This document shows positions 1-9,547 of a stretch of DNA of 64,000 nucleotides, piece by piece (positions within the stretch are counted from its first letter, which is position 1; each line of letters opens with the position of its first letter). The position numbers and the translations under genes are program-made. The stretch is from Saccharospirillum impatiens DSM 12546. GTDB taxonomy: Bacteria; Pseudomonadota; Gammaproteobacteria; Pseudomonadales; Natronospirillaceae. The DNA is taken from the NCBI RefSeq assembly GCF_000423605.1, contig NZ_AUIH01000006.1:62001-126000 (forward strand), given 5' to 3'. The notes beneath the pieces are model-generated. The model had not been told where the DNA came from. It ran no database searches and worked only from the letters and a program-made list of their open reading frames with translations.

Positions 1-2
1 AC

Positions 3-755
3 CAGGGCATTCAAACAGCCCGGCAAATAAAAGGCGCCGGTAACGACGAATCCATTCTGGTTCTCAACCCATTACCGGTGATTGAGCAGGCACGCCAGCA
101 CATGAAGAACCAGCGCCAGGGCTTATCACCCGAAAAACTGGGGCTACCGGCCGACCTCGACAGCATTGATCTGTTCATGACGCTAAAGAAAGCCATATCC
201 GCCTGGAAACAGGTAGGTTCTCGTCGCTTCGAGCGCGATTCACTCGAACAGCAAACTCAGGCCGCGATCGGCCTGCATTCGGTTCATCAGTACTTGCGGG
301 TCAATGGAACCCGCGAAGAGCAACTGGCTAGCATCACCACCCTGAATTCCAGTAAACAGGGCGCCTGCATTCGGCTAAGAGATGACACCGTCTCGCTGAA
401 CGTCGGGGACGTGCTCATGCATCGAGATCAGGATGACAGCCCAGACAGTGAAGGCCGGCTGGGCATTGTTCGCTGGATGCACCGCGACAGCCGGGGCCGC
501 ATCTGTGGATTAGAATATCTGACGGGCAACCTTCAACCGGTCGCTGTGCGTATCAAAGACCGTCTGTCCGAAGCCTTACTGATCAGCACCCAGGGCAACG
601 ACTCCCTCATCACTCATAAAGGGTATTGCACCAGTAACAGCTCCATTCGGCTGAAAAATTTTAGACATGGCCTCGCCCTGGAGGCCAGAGCGCAATCTTT
701 GTTACAACGCGGAGAGACCACCGATCAGATCCGATTGAAGCGAAGCGCTGTTTGA
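3..755 (+). CDS. Unknown protein, 3' part only (possible PilZ-like barrel)
   Basis: The reading frame is open to the left window edge and ends at TGA 753-755, so the true start lies outside the window. An internal GTG at 78 is not convincing as a start, because the upstream frame continues in protein-like sequence. About 250 residues are visible. The first part looks helical; the middle (about nt 380-560) has alternating hydrophobic residues and the string GIVRWMHRDSRGRICGLEYL, which resembles the strand-turn-strand pattern of PilZ-type barrels. No canonical RxxxR c-di-GMP motif is evident. The PilZ relation is an inference. The gene is separated from the cbb3 locus by about 220 bp and is probably an independent unit. 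Confidence 0.6.
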   Translation, partial: QGIQTARQIKGAGNDESILVLNPLPVIEQARQHMKNQRQGLSPEKLGLPADLDSIDLFMTLKKAISAWKQVGSRRFERDSLEQQTQAAIGLHSVHQYLRVNGTREEQLASITTLNSSKQGACIRLRDDTVSLNVGDVLMHRDQDDSPDSEGRLGIVRWMHRDSRGRICGLEYLTGNLQPVAVRIKDRLSEALLISTQGNDSLITHKGYCTSNSSIRLKNFRHGLALEARAQSLLQRGETTDQIRLKRSAV

Positions 756-883
756 CCGACTAACGCAGGACACAGTTGGTGGCCGGAAAACTGATCATGA
801 TTCAAGCAAGCTGGACGTCCTGTTCTACACTCTCGGGAAAGAATCGCAATAAATCGACAAAACAATAACTTATGGCAATGTTA

Positions 884-897
884 TTGACCTGTGTCAT
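884..897 (+). promoter_or_regulatory. FNR/ANR box upstream of ccoN
   Basis: TTGAC-CTGT-GTCAT matches the FNR/ANR consensus TTGAT-N4-ATCAA with two symmetric changes. A -10-like CATACT at 921-926 lies about one class-II spacing downstream (site centred near -41 of a start around 932). This fits oxygen-controlled expression of the oxidase operon by the ANR protein encoded at 11832-12653. Confidence 0.7.
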
Positions 898-976
898 TTG
901 CAAATAGCATATCGACTCAGCATACTTTCGCCGCCTAATCCTTTTAACCCTTACACACCCTATCGGAAGCTGATCC

Positions 977-2416
977 ATGAGCAACTCTACTACCGTGCCT
1001 GAGGAGCAGACGACGTACAATTATACGGTTGTGCGTCAATTCTCCATCATGACTGTTGTCTGGGGGATTGTCGGTATGCTGGTTGGCGTCATCATCGCCG
1101 CCCAGATGGCATTCCCGGAACTGAATTTCGGCCCCTACTTTCACTTTGGCCGGTTGCGTCCTTTACACACAAACGCGGTGATCTTTGCCTTCGGCGGGTC
1201 TGCGTTGTTTGCCACCTCCTACTACGTGGTTCAACGCACCACCCAGGCAAGGCTGGCGTTCGAAGGGCTGGTTAAGTTTACCTTCTGGGGTTGGCAAGCG
1301 GTCATCGTCGCAGCGGTAGTAACGCTTCCACTGGGCCTGACCTCTACCAAAGAATACGCCGAGCTGGAATGGCCTATCGACATTCTGATCGCGCTGGTCT
1401 GGCTGTCTTATCTTGCGGTATTCGTCGGCACCATCAGCCGTCGTAAAATGCCACACATATACGTCGGCAACTGGTTCTATCTGGCCTTCATCATCACAGT
1501 CGCCGTGCTGCACGTGGTCAATAGCGCGGCCATTCCGGTGTCAATGTTCAAATCCTATTCGGCTTATGCTGGCACCATGGACGCCATGGTTCAGTGGTGG
1601 TATGGCCACAATGCTGTTGGTTTCTTCCTGACGGCCGGCTTCCTGGGCATGATGTATTACTATGTACCCAAGCAGGCTGAACGCCCGATTTATTCGTACC
1701 GTTTGTCGATCGTCCACTTCTGGGCTCTGATCTCAGTGTACATGTGGGCCGGCGGCCATCACCTGCACTACTCTTCCCTGCCAGACTGGGCTCAAAACCT
1801 CGGCATGGTGATGTCGCTTATTCTGCTGGCACCGAGTTGGGGCGGCATGATCAACGGCATGATGACCATGAGCGGGGCCTGGCACAAATTACGGACCGAC
1901 CCGATACTTCGCTTTCTGGTTGTCTCCCTGTCGTTTTATGGCATGGCAACCTTTGAAGGCCCGATGATGGCCATCAAAACAGTGAACGCGCTGTCTCACA
2001 ATACAGACTGGACCATCGGTCACGTGCATTCCGGCGCGCTCGGCTGGGTTGCGATGATTTCCATCGGCGCGCTGTATCACACCATTCCACGGCTCTATGG
2101 CCAGACACAGATGTACAGCATTTCCCTGATTAATGCGCACTTCTGGCTGGCGACCATCGGCACAGTTCTGTACATCGCAGCCATGTGGGTCAACGGCATT
2201 GCCCAGGGCCTGATGTGGCGTGCGGTCAACACAGATGGCACCCTGATGTACAGCTTTGTGCAAGGCGTGGAAGTCAGCTGGCCGGGCTATGTCGTTCGCA
2301 TGATCGGCGGCATGGTGTTCCTGACGGGCATGTTCCTGATGGCCTATAACGTCTGGATGACCATCCGGAGCGAAAATAAAACCATCGCGGCTGACACCGC
2401 CGCTCAGCCCGCTTAA
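977..2416 (+). CDS. ccoN: cbb3-type cytochrome c oxidase subunit I (CcoN)
   Basis: Catalytic subunit of the high-affinity C-family haem-copper oxidase in the inner membrane; it reduces O2 to water and pumps protons. The product has 479 residues with about 12 membrane segments. Ligands visible at expected positions are His64 and His351 for low-spin haem b, His349 for haem b3, and His211, His261 and His262 for CuB. Tyr255 sits where the cross-linked active-site tyrosine of this family lies. It is the first gene of ccoNOQP, behind an FNR/ANR box. The start gives the normal N-terminus ([11 protein letters not shown]). No lesion is seen. Confidence 0.97.
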   Translation: MSNSTTVPEEQTTYNYTVVRQFSIMTVVWGIVGMLVGVIIAAQMAFPELNFGPYFHFGRLRPLHTNAVIFAFGGSALFATSYYVVQRTTQARLAFEGLVKFTFWGWQAVIVAAVVTLPLGLTSTKEYAELEWPIDILIALVWLSYLAVFVGTISRRKMPHIYVGNWFYLAFIITVAVLHVVNSAAIPVSMFKSYSAYAGTMDAMVQWWYGHNAVGFFLTAGFLGMMYYYVPKQAERPIYSYRLSIVHFWALISVYMWAGGHHLHYSSLPDWAQNLGMVMSLILLAPSWGGMINGMMTMSGAWHKLRTDPILRFLVVSLSFYGMATFEGPMMAIKTVNALSHNTDWTIGHVHSGALGWVAMISIGALYHTIPRLYGQTQMYSISLINAHFWLATIGTVLYIAAMWVNGIAQGLMWRAVNTDGTLMYSFVQGVEVSWPGYVVRMIGGMVFLTGMFLMAYNVWMTIRSENKTIAADTAAQPA

Positions 2417-2433
2417 CGGTTAGGACGGATACA

Positions 2434-3039
2434 ATGCAACACGAAACGGTTGAAAAGAACGTCGGCCTGATGGTCGCACTGGTGTTGGTAGCCATCAGCT
2501 TTGGCGGTCTGGTCGAGATTGTGCCCCTGTTCGCTCAGGATGAAGTGACCGAACCCATCGAAGGCCTGGAGCCACACAACGCTCTGGTGCTGGAAGGTCG
2601 TGATATCTACATTCGGGAAGGTTGCCACGTGTGTCACACCCAAATGGTGCGACCGCTGCGCGCTGAAGTAGAGCGTTACGGGCCTTATTCGCAGGCCGGC
2701 GAAGACGTCTATGAACACCCTTTCCTCTGGGGTTCAAAACGCACCGGTCCCGATCTCGCCCGCGTCGGTCAGCGCTACAGCGACGAGTGGCAGAAAGCCC
2801 ACTTATACAACCCACGCTCGGTCGTTCCCGAGTCCAACATGCCGGCTTTTCCCTGGTTGTTTGAATGGACCGTGGATGGATCTAAAACCGGCGCTAAAAT
2901 GGCGGCTCTGCGCCGTGTAGGGGTGCCCTACACCGATGAACAGATTGCCAACGCCGAGAGTGAAGTCGATGGCGTGGCAGAGATCGATGCGCTGGTTGCC
3001 TATTTGCAACAGCTCGGCACGCTTGTGACAGGCCGCTGA
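2434..3039 (+). CDS. ccoO: cbb3 oxidase mono-haem subunit II (CcoO)
   Basis: Membrane-anchored c-type cytochrome that passes electrons from CcoP to CcoN. The product has 201 residues, one N-terminal membrane anchor (about residues 11-34) and one haem c site CHVCH at residues 64-68. The distal Met is probably among the downstream methionines (for example in ESNMPAFPW). It begins 17 bp after ccoN and is followed 4 bp later by ccoQ, so it is in the same operon. Confidence 0.97.
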   Translation: MQHETVEKNVGLMVALVLVAISFGGLVEIVPLFAQDEVTEPIEGLEPHNALVLEGRDIYIREGCHVCHTQMVRPLRAEVERYGPYSQAGEDVYEHPFLWGSKRTGPDLARVGQRYSDEWQKAHLYNPRSVVPESNMPAFPWLFEWTVDGSKTGAKMAALRRVGVPYTDEQIANAESEVDGVAEIDALVAYLQQLGTLVTGR

Positions 3040-3043
3040 CCCT

Positions 3044-3226
3044 ATGGATATTAACGATTTCAGAGGCCTGGCCACGATATTCACCATGGTAGCGTTCTTC
3101 GGCATTGTGATTTGGGCATACAGCGGCAAGCGCAAAAAGAAATTTGACGAAGCAGCCAATCTGCCATTCGAAGACGAAGCGTTACATAAGAAGACCCAAG
3201 CCAGGACAGGAGACGACAACAAATGA
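3044..3226 (+). CDS. ccoQ: cbb3 oxidase small subunit (CcoQ)
   Basis: A 60-residue protein with one membrane helix (about residues 8-25) followed by a Lys/Arg-rich stretch (GKRKKKFDE) that marks the cytoplasmic side. In other bacteria CcoQ stabilises the oxidase complex in the presence of oxygen. Its place between ccoO and ccoP and its size identify it. Its stop overlaps the ccoP start by 4 bp. Confidence 0.93.
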   Translation: MDINDFRGLATIFTMVAFFGIVIWAYSGKRKKKFDEAANLPFEDEALHKKTQARTGDDNK

Positions 3227-4122
3227 GCAGTTTTTGGAGTGCTTACATCTTTATCCTGACGGGTATCTCGATCGTCGGGCTGGCTATTCTGATTACCCTG
3301 ACCCGGCGCATGAAAGACCCGGGCGGCGAAGGGGCATCCACGACAGGCCATAGCTTCGATGGCATCGAAGAGTTCAACAACCCATTGCCTAAATGGTGGT
3401 TGAACCTGTTCTGGATCACCATTGTGTTTGCTGTGCTTTATCTCATTGCTTACCCGGTTGGTAATTGGGATGGCGTGCTCAACTGGACCTCACAAAAAGA
3501 ACTGACTGACGCCCAGATTGCCCACGATCGCCGGTATGGCGAGATTTATGAGCGCCTGGCCAGCATGCCGGTGGAAGATCTGTCAGATAACCCCCAGGCC
3601 ATGCGTATTGGTCAGCGATTGTTCGAAGACAACTGTGCCCTGTGTCACGGCCAGGCAGGCCAGGGAAGCTATGGCTTCCCCAACCTGACTGACAATGACT
3701 GGCTGTACGGTGGCAGTGGCGAGACCATCAAGGCCAGCCTGGTCAACGGCCGGCGTGGCCAGATGCCAGCCTGGGGTGACGCACTGGGCGCGCAGGGCGT
3801 GCGGGCAGTAACCGAATATGTGATGCAACTGTCTAACCAGGACAACGTCAATGCATCGCTCGCTCGTCAGGGTGAAGCCTTGTACAACGCCTCCTGTGTC
3901 GCCTGCCACGCTGAAAACGGAACAGGCAACCAGGGCCTGGGTGCCCCCAATCTCACCGACAATGTCTGGCTCTACCGGATTCCCGGCGAATCGATTCGGG
4001 ATTCAGTACAATACACTCTCAATAATGGTCGGGCCGGAAACATGCCTGCCTGGCAGAACATTCTGGGTGAAGAGCGAGTGCACATTTTGGCCGGTTACGT
4101 TTACAACATGAGCAATCAGTAA
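3223..4122 (+). CDS. ccoP: cbb3 oxidase di-haem subunit III (CcoP)
   Basis: Di-haem c-type cytochrome that receives electrons from soluble or membrane donors. The product has 299 residues. Two N-terminal membrane helices (about 4-26 and 58-80) place it among the long-type CcoP proteins. Two haem c sites follow, CALCH at 138-142 and CVACH at 225-229, each in a cytochrome c domain with a downstream MPAW motif supplying the distal Met. The ATG overlaps the ccoQ stop (ATGA). It is the last structural gene before a hairpin and ccoG. Confidence 0.97.
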   Translation: MSSFWSAYIFILTGISIVGLAILITLTRRMKDPGGEGASTTGHSFDGIEEFNNPLPKWWLNLFWITIVFAVLYLIAYPVGNWDGVLNWTSQKELTDAQIAHDRRYGEIYERLASMPVEDLSDNPQAMRIGQRLFEDNCALCHGQAGQGSYGFPNLTDNDWLYGGSGETIKASLVNGRRGQMPAWGDALGAQGVRAVTEYVMQLSNQDNVNASLARQGEALYNASCVACHAENGTGNQGLGAPNLTDNVWLYRIPGESIRDSVQYTLNNGRAGNMPAWQNILGEERVHILAGYVYNMSNQ

Positions 4123-4136
4123 ATAATCTCCTCCCC

Positions 4137-4158
4137 GGGGAGCAGACCTCTGCTCCCC
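4137..4158 (+). terminator. Strong hairpin between ccoP and ccoG
   Basis: GGGGAGCAGA (4137-4146) pairs perfectly with TCTGCTCCCC (4149-4158). No T-run follows, so it is not a classical intrinsic terminator. It may be a partial attenuator or an mRNA 3'-end stabiliser separating the structural genes from the less abundant assembly genes. Confidence 0.5.
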
Positions 4159-4216
4159 GCTAATGGGTTTAGGAAACAATCCGGTTGTTCCCCAAGCCTT
4201 TTAGTAAGTTCGGACA

Positions 4217-5626
4217 ATGACCCAAAAAATTGAAGTCAAAGACGTCACGGACAACGCCGTTAAAACGGTCGACCTCTACCAGGAACGTGAAAAAATCTAT
4301 GTCAGGCGAATCAAGGGATTCTATCGTTCCTTGCGCGTCTATGGTGGTGCCCTGCTGTTTGCTGCCTATTTTGGCACCCTGTGGCTGAACTGGAACGGTC
4401 GCCAGGGCGTCTGGTTTGATTTGCCCAGCCGCCAGTTTCACGTCTTCGGCATCACTTTCTGGCCACAGGATTTCATGCTGTTGTCATGGGCGTTGATCAT
4501 CTGTGCCTTCGCGCTTTTCTTTATCACCGTGTTTGCCGGTCGCGTCTGGTGCGGTTATACCTGCCCGCAAAGTGCGTGGACCTGGATATTTATGTTCATC
4601 GAGGAAAAGACCGAGGGCAAACGAAACGCTCGTATAAAACTCGATGAACAACCCATGACCTGGTTAAAGTTTGGCCGCAAATTTGCCAAACATCTGCTGT
4701 GGGTATTGGTCGCACTGGCAACTGCGGTCACCTTTGTCGGCTACTTCACACCAATCAGGCAACTGATTCCAGACCTGTTTACCTTCGATACCAGCGCCTG
4801 GGCGGTTTTCTGGATTGCCTTTTTTACGTTGGCGACTTATGGCAACGCTGGCTGGCTGCGCGAGCAAGTGTGCATTTACATGTGCCCCTATGCCCGTTTC
4901 CAGGCCGTTATGTTCGACCAGGATACGCTGATCGTCAGTTACGATGAAAAACGAGGTGAAGCCAGAGGGTCGCGCCGTCGGGGCATTGACCCGCAAGAGC
5001 TGAACCTGGGTGATTGCATCGACTGCGATTTGTGCGTTCAGGTTTGCCCGACCGGCATCGATATTCGCGATGGCCTGCAATACGAGTGTATTGGCTGCGC
5101 CGCCTGTATCGATGCCTGCGACAGCGTCATGGACAAAATGGGCTATGAACCTGGCCTGATTCGTTACACCACGGAGCATGCACTGGAAGGTAAGCCATCT
5201 CGCATACTGAGACCGCGGCTCATTGGCTATGCAGTGGCGCTGACCATCATGATGGTATTGTTCGCCTGGGTAATCGCTACCCGGGTACCCCTGGAGATGT
5301 CGATTGAACGGGGCCGCGGTGCGCTGCACCGGATCACCCCTCAGGGAATGGTCGAAAACAGTTACAATATCCAATTGATGAACATGTCCCAGGTTGACCG
5401 CAGCTATACCTTAAGTGTTAGCGGGCTCGAAGGCGCGGAACTGATTGCTCCGGAACAAATCGATGTCATTGCGGGAGGAGAGGTGGCGTTTACCGCGAGA
5501 CTTGTATTGTCTCCCGATGACCTAGCGCTGCCGAATAATGACGTGTTCTTTACCGCCACAGCAGTGGATGACGCCCAGATCAGTACGGACACTGAAAGTC
5601 GTTTTTTTGGCCCGGCAAATTTCTGA
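4217..5626 (+). CDS. ccoG: cbb3 oxidase assembly ferredoxin-like protein CcoG (RdxA/FixG)
   Basis: Polytopic membrane iron-sulfur protein; in this family it acts in cbb3 biogenesis, probably as a cupric reductase supplying Cu+ for the CuB site. The product has 469 residues with membrane helices in the N-terminal half and one near residues 335-355. It has an early CGYTCPQSAW motif and two [4Fe-4S]-type clusters of cysteines (CIDCDLCVQVCP, then CIGCAACIDAC). The C-terminal periplasmic domain is immunoglobulin-like. It lies 94 bp after ccoP and leads the ccoGHIS assembly genes. Confidence 0.95.
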   Translation: MTQKIEVKDVTDNAVKTVDLYQEREKIYVRRIKGFYRSLRVYGGALLFAAYFGTLWLNWNGRQGVWFDLPSRQFHVFGITFWPQDFMLLSWALIICAFALFFITVFAGRVWCGYTCPQSAWTWIFMFIEEKTEGKRNARIKLDEQPMTWLKFGRKFAKHLLWVLVALATAVTFVGYFTPIRQLIPDLFTFDTSAWAVFWIAFFTLATYGNAGWLREQVCIYMCPYARFQAVMFDQDTLIVSYDEKRGEARGSRRRGIDPQELNLGDCIDCDLCVQVCPTGIDIRDGLQYECIGCAACIDACDSVMDKMGYEPGLIRYTTEHALEGKPSRILRPRLIGYAVALTIMMVLFAWVIATRVPLEMSIERGRGALHRITPQGMVENSYNIQLMNMSQVDRSYTLSVSGLEGAELIAPEQIDVIAGGEVAFTARLVLSPDDLALPNNDVFFTATAVDDAQISTDTESRFFGPANF

Positions 5627-5701
5627 TTTCCGGTCAACGCTGCCCATTTCGAACCCTGTTGCGGCGCATCTGCGTCGCCTGATTGTTTTTGGAGAACCTG
5701 A

Positions 5702-6208
5702 GTGAATCAAACCGCGATAACGCCCTGGTACCGGCAATTCTGGCCATGGCTGGTGTTTAGCCCAATGTTGTTTGTGGTACCCGCCGGTATCTGGATGATC
5801 TATATCTCAGTCGTGACCAGCGACGGTTCAGTCATAGACGATGTCTACAAGGATGGCCGCAGCTATATCGTCAGCACCGAAGCAGACGATCTGGCTATTG
5901 AGCTGCAGCTACAGGCTCAAATGCAAATGATCGGAGACCGCATCAGTTTGCGTTTGGACGGCAACCTGGAGTCCTGGCCTGAAACGCTGGTCTTGCTATT
6001 CGTGTTCGATGCACATGCTCAGCGCGATGTCGAAATAACGCTAAACCGGACGCCAGGTGGTCGTTATACGGGTCTATTAACCGAGTCGATCGAAGGCCAG
6101 CGTTCCCTGTTATTGCAACCCTCCGACAGCAAAGCCAATTGGCGGCTGCATGGCAATGTCACGCTGCCCAGCAGCACGATCCAGACGCTGCAACCCCGGG
6201 TGCGATGA
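5702..6208 (+). CDS. ccoH: cbb3 oxidase assembly protein CcoH (FixH family)
   Basis: A 168-residue protein with one N-terminal membrane helix (about residues 13-36) and a periplasmic beta-rich domain, as in FixH/CcoH proteins that assist oxidase assembly and copper delivery. The start is GTG at 5702, preceded by GGAGAACC. Its stop overlaps the ccoI ATG (ATGA), indicating translational coupling. Confidence 0.9.
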   Translation: MNQTAITPWYRQFWPWLVFSPMLFVVPAGIWMIYISVVTSDGSVIDDVYKDGRSYIVSTEADDLAIELQLQAQMQMIGDRISLRLDGNLESWPETLVLLFVFDAHAQRDVEITLNRTPGGRYTGLLTESIEGQRSLLLQPSDSKANWRLHGNVTLPSSTIQTLQPRVR

Positions 6209-8616
6209 ACCGGGATTGCTTTCACTGTGGCTTGCCAGTATCCGATGAACGTTACCGGCTTAGCGTCGCAGAAGTCTCCCGTACTTTCTGCTGCGCTGGC
6301 TGTATGGCGGCGGCTCAGACCATTTTAGACAATGGGCTGGAGGCCTATTATCGCTTTCACGACCCGAATCAGGCACCGGCGTCCCCTCCCGTTTCCGATA
6401 CGGAGCGCGACAAACTGTTGCTGTATGACCGGCAGGACGTTCAGTCGGAGTTTGTCAGCCGGTCCGATCCTCATAACCTGACAGCCACCCTCATGATCGA
6501 GGGCGTCAGTTGCTCAGCCTGCAGCTGGTTGATCGAAAAACACCTGACACAGTTGACGGGCGTATCCCAGGTTCACTTTAACCAAACCAGCCACCGCTGC
6601 CAGGTAACCTGGAACCCTGACCAGCAGACACTGAGCAATATCTTTCTGGCCTTGTTTAGCCTGGGTTACCGTGCCCACCCCTACCGGCCGGATCAGGAAG
6701 AAGTGCTGCGTCAGAAGTCTCAGCGTCACTATCTATTGCGGCTTGGCATTGCCGGCATTGGCATGATGCAGGCGATGATGAACGCAGTGGCTATTTACAG
6801 CGGCAGCATGACCGGAGGCACTGAGCTGCTGGTCCGCTGGGCCAGTCTGGTCCTCACCATACCGGTGGTTGTCATTGCTGCCGGTCCATTTTTCAGGTCG
6901 GCCTGGCGCAGCCTGAGAGCTCGCCATTTATCGATGGATGTATCCGTGGCCCTGGCCATCGGCTCAGCCTTTGCGGCCAGTCTCTGGGCAACGCTGAGCA
7001 GCGGTGGTGAGGTGTACTATGAATCAGTCAACATGTTCACTTTCTTTCTGGTCCTTGGCCGTTTCCTGGAGTTCCGGGCTCGCAACACCGTGCACGCCAG
7101 CGGCAACGCACTGGCCAGCCACTTGCCGGCCACCTGCGAGGTTTGGCGGGACGGTCAGTGGCAGCGCCAGGCTTTGCGCGACATTCAACCCGGCGAACGC
7201 ATTCTGGTTCAGGCCGGTGAGCTGTGTCCGGTCGATGGCACTGTCAAAACTGGACACAGCGATTTTGACGAATCCCGATTGACCGGCGAGTTCAAGCCGC
7301 GCAGCAAAGCTCCGGGCGACACGGTGCTAGCAGGCACTCTGAATCAAAGCCAGGCGATCGAAATCGACGTTGAACGCACGGGGCAGGAAAGTTCAGCCTC
7401 CAGCGTGATGCAACTGCTGGAGCGGGCCGCGAGTGAGAAGCCGCGAATGGCCGAACTGGCCGACCGCGGAGCTCACTACTTTGTCGGCTCCACGTTACTG
7501 ATCACAGCCCTCATTGGACTGATCTGGCTCTGGGTTGCACCAGACAGAGCTTTTTGGGTGGTCATCAGCGTTCTGGTAGTCACCTGCCCCTGTGCTCTGA
7601 GCCTTGCAACCCCTACGGTACTGGCACAGGCGACCAACAGCCTGCGGCAGCGTGGTCTGATCATTACTCGCGGCCATACCCTGGATCAACTGGCTTCGGT
7701 GACAGACCTGGCGTTTGATAAAACCGGCACCCTAACTGAAGGTCATTTTGTATTAACCGGTGTTCACCTTGAAGCAGAGGCCGAGCGCAAGGGTTATACC
7801 CGCGCGGACCTTATCGGTGTGGCGGTTGAACTGGAACGCACCAGTGAACACCCCATAGCCCGGGCGTTCAAACAGGCTCAGGCGAAAGGCGCCCATTCGT
7901 CTGAACTGTTCGATCATCAGCGTCACCCGGCAGCCGGTCTGTCTGCGCGTGGTGAGTCCGGACAGTGGCGCCTGGGTCACCGGGCATTTGCCTGTGAGGG
8001 TTCAGCGAGCCACCCAACGTCACAATCCGGAACAGTCTGGCTCAGCCTTAACGGTGTGACGCTGGCGGCATTTTCACTCAACGATGACCTTCGCAGTAGC
8101 GCGCTGCCCGCCTTAAACGCCCTTGAAACCCTGGGTGTTCGCTGCCACATCCTAACCGGCGACCCCAGTGGAGAGCTGGACCCCCGACTGGCCTATCTGC
8201 GTCAAAAAGGCCGGTTTAACTATGGGCTCAGTGCCGAACAAAAACTGGACTGGGTCAACCAGCAAGCCCGTCAGGGTGCACAGGTGGCGGTGGTTGGCGA
8301 TGGCATCAATGATGCCCCGGTACTGGCCGGTGCGCCGGTATCCGTCGCCATGTCATCCGGAACGGATCTCGCCAAACAAGCCGCTGATGCCTTGTTGCTG
8401 AACGAAAACCTGTCAACATTGGCGCTGGCTATTGTGGTCGCTCGTAAAACCCGGCGCATCATCCGGCAAAATATGATCTGGGCTCTGCTGTACAATGGCC
8501 TGGCTCTGCCGTTAGCCGCCCTGGGTTGGGTAGCCCCCTGGCAAGCGGCCATCGGCATGTCGCTCAGTTCCCTGCTAGTGGTCGGAAACGCCTTGCGCCT
8601 CAGACGCATAGCATGA
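6205..8616 (+). CDS. ccoI: Copper-exporting P1B-type ATPase for cbb3 assembly (CcoI)
   Basis: Pumps Cu+ out of the cytoplasm for insertion into the cbb3 oxidase. The chosen ATG at 6205 overlaps the ccoH stop and gives 803 residues; a longer frame from 6139 would lie inside ccoH. Domains in order are an N-terminal Cys-rich metal site (CFHCG and FCCAGC), a heavy-metal-associated domain with GVSCSACSW, eight membrane helices with the CPC ion-path motif (VTCPCALS), the phosphorylation motif DKTGT and the hinge GDGINDAP. All catalytic motifs are intact. Confidence 0.96.
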   Translation: MNRDCFHCGLPVSDERYRLSVAEVSRTFCCAGCMAAAQTILDNGLEAYYRFHDPNQAPASPPVSDTERDKLLLYDRQDVQSEFVSRSDPHNLTATLMIEGVSCSACSWLIEKHLTQLTGVSQVHFNQTSHRCQVTWNPDQQTLSNIFLALFSLGYRAHPYRPDQEEVLRQKSQRHYLLRLGIAGIGMMQAMMNAVAIYSGSMTGGTELLVRWASLVLTIPVVVIAAGPFFRSAWRSLRARHLSMDVSVALAIGSAFAASLWATLSSGGEVYYESVNMFTFFLVLGRFLEFRARNTVHASGNALASHLPATCEVWRDGQWQRQALRDIQPGERILVQAGELCPVDGTVKTGHSDFDESRLTGEFKPRSKAPGDTVLAGTLNQSQAIEIDVERTGQESSASSVMQLLERAASEKPRMAELADRGAHYFVGSTLLITALIGLIWLWVAPDRAFWVVISVLVVTCPCALSLATPTVLAQATNSLRQRGLIITRGHTLDQLASVTDLAFDKTGTLTEGHFVLTGVHLEAEAERKGYTRADLIGVAVELERTSEHPIARAFKQAQAKGAHSSELFDHQRHPAAGLSARGESGQWRLGHRAFACEGSASHPTSQSGTVWLSLNGVTLAAFSLNDDLRSSALPALNALETLGVRCHILTGDPSGELDPRLAYLRQKGRFNYGLSAEQKLDWVNQQARQGAQVAVVGDGINDAPVLAGAPVSVAMSSGTDLAKQAADALLLNENLSTLALAIVVARKTRRIIRQNMIWALLYNGLALPLAALGWVAPWQAAIGMSLSSLLVVGNALRLRRIA

Positions 8617-8653
8617 TCCGGCCTGTAGACACCTTCTCCGACGGAGCACAATC

Positions 8654-8896
8654 ATGGATATTCTACTGTTGTTGATTCCGGTTAGCCTGCTATTGCTTTC
8701 AGTGGGCGGCGTGCTGTTTTGGTGGACAGTCAACAGCGGCCAATATGATGATCTGGACAGCCCCGCTCGCCGCATTCTGTTTGATGATGACAGTGATATG
8801 GTGCCTGGCCGACACCAGAAGTCGGATTCAGCCATCGATTCACCGAACACAGAGAGGGAGGCGAAGGCCGATCAACAAGGATCAACCGGCTCATGA
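8654..8896 (+). CDS. ccoS: cbb3 oxidase maturation protein CcoS
   Basis: An 80-residue protein with one N-terminal membrane helix (about residues 3-25), followed by the family signature around GQYDDLDSPARRILFDDD. CcoS is needed for cofactor insertion into cbb3 oxidases. The C-terminal tail is acidic and polar. It lies 37 bp after ccoI and its stop overlaps the next start (ATGA at 8893). Confidence 0.93.
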   Translation: MDILLLLIPVSLLLLSVGGVLFWWTVNSGQYDDLDSPARRILFDDDSDMVPGRHQKSDSAIDSPNTEREAKADQQGSTGS

Positions 8897-9537
8897 TGGT
8901 CGATGCACTATCTGCCTTTTTGATCGGCATTATCTCCGCAGGGCATTGCCTGGGAATGTGCGGAGGACTGACCCTGGCATTCGGAGTTAACAGCAAGGGC
9001 ACAGCTGTTCTGGCAGCCTATAATTTGGGCCGTATATCCACGTACACAGGCCTTGGCTTTCTAATCGGTGCCGGCCTGGCCTGGCTACCAGCCAGTGCTA
9101 TCCCTGTATTACGATTAATCGCCTCTGCCCTGCTGGTGTTGATTGCGCTCTACTATCTGAACATCGCCTCCTGGATAACCCGGGTGGAACACCTGGCGCT
9201 GCCGCTGTGGCGACGTGTGCAACCTCTGGCCAGGCGCTGGTTGCCTGTCACCCGGGTGCGACAGGCTTACCCGCTGGGACTGGTTTGGGGGTTTTTACCC
9301 TGCGGTCTGGTCTATTCAGCCCTGGGATTTGCCGCAACGGCTGCTAACCCCTGGGCCAGCGCCAGCCTGATGCTCTGCTTTGGGCTGGGTACCCTGCCCG
9401 CTATGATGCTGACCGGTGCCGCAGCCCGCCCCTTCCAGCGTGGATTGAACCTACCCTGGGTGCGCAGATTGCTCGGCATCAGCCTGCTAGCCCTTGCCAC
9501 CTGGCTAGCCTTCCAGGCCATTTCCATGGGTCATTAG
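8893..9537 (+). CDS. TauE/SafE-like (DsbD-type) membrane protein of the cco locus
   Basis: A 214-residue membrane protein with about six helices. The first carries the motif GHCLGMCGG, with the His and Cys pattern typical of the DsbD-like subfamily often found beside ccoIS. It overlaps ccoS by 4 bp, so it is probably cotranscribed and coupled. A role in copper or thiol handling during cbb3 assembly is inferred from context; sulfite export is unlikely here. Confidence 0.85.
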   Translation: MMVDALSAFLIGIISAGHCLGMCGGLTLAFGVNSKGTAVLAAYNLGRISTYTGLGFLIGAGLAWLPASAIPVLRLIASALLVLIALYYLNIASWITRVEHLALPLWRRVQPLARRWLPVTRVRQAYPLGLVWGFLPCGLVYSALGFAATAANPWASASLMLCFGLGTLPAMMLTGAAARPFQRGLNLPWVRRLLGISLLALATWLAFQAISMGH

Positions 9538-9547
9538 GAGAACCATC

